From positions 1 to 18,253 of the forward strand of contig CAVOZC010000010.1 of the NCBI GenBank assembly GCA_963700865.1: a stretch of 18,253 nucleotides of DNA, given 5' to 3'. Position numbers and translations under genes: made by a program. Below the pieces are notes generated by a model. It was not told where the DNA came from. It searched no databases and saw only the letters and a list, made by a program, of their open reading frames with translations. This DNA is from CAVOGJ01 sp963700865. Its GTDB lineage: Bacteria > Planctomycetota > Planctomycetia > Pirellulales > Pirellulaceae. Of this stretch, positions 15,125-18,253 are shown in pieces (within the stretch, counting starts at the first letter, position 1; each line of letters opens with the position of its first letter).

Positions 15125-16471
15125 TGATTTCGCTGATTCCGGTCTGATTGAAGCCTTTGTAGCCGTCGTTGCGTTCGAGGATTTCCAGGTGCGACCCTAA
15201 AACGCCCTCATGACGAAATCGATCTGCCTGCTCGGCTGTTATGCCCCCCTGCAGCAGGGTTCGCTCGAGTCGGTCGCCCGCCACCGGCCAGACCTCTCCC
15301 GCAGTGAACGCCTGCTTGAGATAGGGAAAGTCCGTGAAGGGCGCCATGGTTGCGACGCCCGCGGCCTCCAATTGGGCTCGCACCAGTTCGAAATCAAACT
15401 GGCATTCCAGATGGTGCATGCCGGCCGCCAAGAACGCCTCGCCATGCAGTTCGCACCAAAGTCCGACGGTGCCGAGGGCCGTTCGCGACTCGAGCGGCTC
15501 GTGGGCAAAATCGTCTTGGATTTCAGCGGGCGATAAGTCGACGTCGGCAAAAACCACAATGCCCGCCTCGGGTTGTTCCAGCACTTGCGAGCTCCCCAGC
15601 CTGCCTCCCTACCCGCATAGAAGCGTTCGCGGGCATGGAAGCCCAGCCGCTCGAGGCAGGCCACAAGTCGGGAGAAGGCAGCCCGGCTGGAACGATAGGT
15701 ATGGTGGTCATGATTTGCCCAACCGAGTCCCAGCTGCTGCTGACGATTCCATTGCACGCGCGCCGCATGGTTGCGACTCATCCAGTATTCCCGTTCCGCC
15801 TGGAAGAAGAGATCGCATGTCCAAGCGGTACCTAGGTCGAGCTTTGCCGACTCGATGAGCTGAGTGGCATGGTCGAAACCATCGGCGTCGCGCGATCGGT
15901 GTCGGAAGGCGTCCAGGTGGATTTTCACTGCGTTTCGCTGCGCCGCCGTGACGGCAGGCGGACTGAACGCGCGCGTCCCATGCCGCTCGACAACCCACCA
16001 TTCGCAGCCGGGCCGACTGCTCACACGGGCTTGTCGCAGTTGCCCGCCGGCGGTGCCGTCCACGGTCACATGATCAGCGATGCCGGCGGCGATTAGAAAA
16101 CTTTCGACGGACTCGACCCGCATTGCCAGGCGATCGGCGGTTGCCGGGGGCAGGACTCGAATACGCGGAAACATCCCCGCCGCATGGAAGAGCGTGGTGC
16201 CTGTCCTCGCATCCGGTTCCGCGCGATAACCCACGTGATGGAGGACATGCCGCGCGGAATCATCGAGCGGCAAAGCCAGATGATCGATCCAGTCAACCAG
16301 GCGGGTGCCGGTGTGGCTGGACAAGCGGTCCCGCAATTGTTGCAAGTCCGGGTTGGAGGCCACGAGCCGTGCCAGGCAGTCTGCCAGCCACTCAGCCGCC
16401 CGCGGTTCGGGTTTCCACTCAAAGGCATTCGGAGAGGAAGCGTCCGGAAACGGCATGCGACACCTGTTCAT
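15093..16471 (-). CDS. Two-domain VOC-like putative metalloprotein, conserved hypothetical (one frameshift)
   Basis: About 460 residues once joined. The frame breaks in the four-C run at 15594-15597: restoring one base links FYAGREAGWG to SSQVLEQPEAGIVVFADVDL. Two halves look alike in outline. The first has WIDHLALPLDD, then LFHAAGMFPRI, then EWWVVERHG. The second has LGLGWANHDHHTYRSSRAAF, MHHLECQFDF and HLEILERNDGYKGFNQTGISEIITRTDPRR. His-rich strand starts with later Glu residues are typical of vicinal-oxygen-chelate metalloenzymes, and of the related DUF1338/HglS 2-oxoadipate dioxygenases (family knowledge; assignment is inference and moderate at best). ATG 16471 is given; ATG 16456 has a better AGGTG ribosome site. 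Its divergent neighbour is an ALDH7 enzyme of 2-aminoadipate metabolism, which fits an HglS-like job but does not prove it. Confidence 0.68.
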
Positions 16472-16489
16472 CCAACGTTGCGGATACGC

Positions 16490-16507
16490 GCTCGCGACGA
16501 CGCGAGC
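16490..16507. promoter_or_regulatory. Perfect hairpin in the divergent VOC-like/ALDH7 intergenic region
   Basis: GCTCGCG and CGCGAGC form a perfect 7-bp stem with loop ACGA, 19 bases upstream of the minus-strand start at 16471. It could be a 5' untranslated hairpin or an operator. There is no T run on either side. Confidence 0.35.
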
Positions 16508-16533
16508 ACCAGTTTCACGCGTTCCCGCCTCAC

Positions 16534-16559
16534 ACCATCGATGGTACGCCGGTTACAAT
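16534..16559 (+). promoter_or_regulatory. 12-bp palindrome and possible -10 box upstream of the ALDH7 gene
   Basis: ACCATCGATGGT (16534-16545) is a perfect palindrome. It sits just upstream of TACAAT (16554-16559), a five-of-six -10 hexamer, so it would overlap the -35 position. No good -35 hexamer is seen, which fits a promoter needing an activator, or an operator blocking it (inference). Confidence 0.4.
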
Positions 16560-16641
16560 CACATGCCAAGCCGCTCGTGAGGAAACCCTTCGCAGGGAGG
16601 CGGTCTTCAGTGGGAGTACCGAAAGGCACGGAGTCTCGCAT

Positions 16642-18180
16642 ATGACGCATTCAGCGGTCACCTCGGCGTTGGAGAGAATCGGCGTGCCGACGCCCTGGCC
16701 CGCGGTTGCCCTGGGAGACGAGTGGCAGATTGGCGAAGGCGGGCGGCGCCGGCTGCGATCGCCGATCGACGGTAGCGATCTTGGCGAAATCGCGTTGGCG
16801 TCTCGTCGCCAAACGGATAACGCCCTCGCCTTGGCCACCCAGGCGTTTCGTGAATGGCGGCACGGTACCGCCGCCCGCGCGGGGCGAACTCGTCCGCCAC
16901 ATCGGCCAGCAATTGCGACGGCACCAAGTCGATTTGGCGACGTTGGTCAGTTGGGAAGCGGGGAAGATAACGCAGGAAGCACTGGGCGAAGTTCAGGAAA
17001 TGATCGATGTGTGCGATTTTGCCGTGGGGCTCAGCCGCCAGCTGTATGGACGCACGATGGGGAGCGAGCGGCCTGGACATCGTCTCGCGGAGCAGTGGCA
17101 TCCCCTTGGCCCGGTGGGCGTGATCACGGCGTTTAATTTTCCCGTCGCTGTCTGGGCGTGGAACGCGATGCTCGCGCTCGTTTGCGGCAATCCGGTCATC
17201 TGGAAACCCTCAGAGAAAACACCGCTCTCCGCCCTGGCTTGCCACAAAATTGCCCTTCAGGCCATCGCCGAAGTGGAACCGTCGCTGCCCGCGCTGATTC
17301 ACGTATTGGTCGGAGCGGCCGATATTGGGCAAGCGCTTGCCGCGGCGCCGAGTTGCCACTCATTTCGGCTACCGGATCAGTCCGGATGGGGAGGGACGTC
17401 GCTCAAACGGTGGCCGTGCGCTTGGGGCGTTCCCTGCTCGAATTGGGCGGCAACAATGGCATGATCGTGACTCCCTCAGCAGACATCGAGTTGGCAATTC
17501 GATCCATCGTGTTTGCCGCGGTTGGTACCTGTGGACAACGATGCACTTCGTTGCGGCGATTGATTGTGCACGAGTCTCGAGCGGAGGAAGTCCGCACGCG
17601 GATTCTTGGGTGTTATCAGCGATTGCCGATTGGTGACCCTACGGCCAAGAGCAACTTGATGGGACCGCTGATCGATCACGACGCCATGGTTGCCATGGAA
17701 CAGGCCCTGCTGGCGGCGACGCAGCAAGGCGGCGTCGTCCATGGCGGAGGCCGGGTCATCATCGACGGAAAGGACGGCTACTATGTGCGACCGGCGCTGG
17801 TGGAGATTTCACATCAGGCCCCTATCGTGCGGGAGGAAACGTTTGCCCCGATTCTCTATTTCGTCACTTATCGCGACTTGCAGGATGCCATCGACATGCA
17901 TAATTCGGTACCCCAGGGGCTGTCCTCCGCGATCATGACGCAAGACGTGCGTGAGGCCGAACTCTTCTGTTCCGCCGCAGGCTCCGATTGCGGTATCGTG
18001 AATGTCAACTTGGGCACAAGTGGAGCCGAGATTGGCGGCGCGTTTGGTGGCGAGAAGGATACCGGAGGTGGCCGCGAATCGGGTAGCGATTCCTGGAAAG
18101 CTTATATGCGTCGAGCCACCAATACCGTGAACTACTCGAATGAACTGCCCCTGGCGCAGGGAATTCAATTTGACCTGTAG
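16642..18180 (+). CDS. amaB: ALDH7-family aldehyde dehydrogenase, L-2-aminoadipate-6-semialdehyde type (two frameshifts)
   Basis: NAD-dependent enzyme of about 512 residues that oxidises 2-aminoadipate semialdehyde (in equilibrium with piperideine-6-carboxylate) to 2-aminoadipate in lysine breakdown. Seen: FNFPVAVWAWNAMLALVCGNP, cofactor Lys in WKPSEKTPLSA, catalytic Glu in LELGGNNG, catalytic Cys in GTCGQRCTSLRRL, and the ALDH7 hallmark end GAEIGGAFGGEKDTGGGRESGSD, with WKAYMRRATNTVNYS and LPLAQGI as in human ALDH7A1. GGAG eight bases before ATG 16642 supports the start. Two breaks: one extra G at 16864-16865 (...FREWRH joins VPPPARGELV), and one base missing near 17341-17349 (...IGQALAA joins AELPLISATGSVRMG). 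They cancel, and all motifs survive, so errors are likely. It is divergent from the VOC-like gene. Confidence 0.9.
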
Positions 18181-18198
18181 CGATTGGCCACGTGATTC

Positions 18199-18253
18199 AT
18201 GGTAAGCGTTGTCACCGAGGCGTTTTGCACGTTGTGGCTGTTCCTTCTGGCGC
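18199..18253 (+). CDS. Possible start of a further gene, cut by the window end
   Basis: An ATG 18 bases after the ALDH7 stop opens MVSVVTEAFCTLWLFLLA and runs to the window edge. The hydrophobic run would suit a signal peptide or first membrane helix. No clear ribosome site precedes it and only 18 codons are visible, so it is tentative. Confidence 0.3.
   Translation, partial: MVSVVTEAFCTLWLFLLA

Noticed and set aside
16123..16641. Plus-strand open frame running into the ALDH7 start
   Set aside because: It is antisense to the VOC-like gene and has no family features. A good ribosome site precedes ATG 16642.

Overview
This GC-rich window most likely comes from a planctomycete, probably of the Pirellula/Rhodopirellula type. 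The evidence is the gene content: a secreted protein with an N-terminal LEPR-XLL tag and C-terminal dockerin repeats, a XylR-like regulator fused to an AraC DNA-binding domain, a secreted HEAT-type protein, a DUF6666-like outer-membrane barrel, and a Cys/Gly-repeat surface protein. No rRNA, tRNA, CRISPR array or transposase was seen.

Layout. 1-2519 (+): the tail of an enoyl-CoA hydratase, a FabG-type reductase and a XylR/AraC regulator, probably one operon. 2520-5956: a large secreted sugar-dehydrogenase-like protein with dockerin repeats, flanked and partly invaded by palindromic GATCGCGGAG/CTCCGCGATC repeats. 5957-7156 (-): a secreted HEAT-type protein with an apparently leaderless promoter. 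7278-8903 (+): a sigma70-like promoter, a long foldable leader ending in an intrinsic terminator, then a plant-like cystathionine gamma-synthase. 8918-10398 (-) and 10787-12074 (+): a divergent pair made of a Cys-rich surface protein and a beta-barrel. 12300-13529 (+): a disordered Pro/Ala/Arg-rich protein. 13617-14354 (-): a conserved protein of unknown function behind a strong promoter. 14543-15124 (+): ogt. 15093-16471 (-): a two-domain VOC-like protein. 16642-18180 (+): an ALDH7-family dehydrogenase (2-aminoadipate semialdehyde type). A possible new gene starts near 18199.

How the genes work together. ech-fabG-regulator looks like acyl-chain (fatty-acid or polyketide-like) chemistry. The cystathionine gamma-synthase leader has the layout of a transcription-attenuation switch, which makes it the best candidate here for an undescribed regulatory RNA. 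The divergent VOC-like/ALDH7 pair may belong to lysine/2-aminoadipate catabolism (inference).

Data quality. Six genes are broken by eight single-base indels, several in short G runs. In every case the protein continues cleanly in the next frame with family motifs intact, so sequencing or assembly error is more likely than gene decay. These genes are given as single spans with the break points stated.
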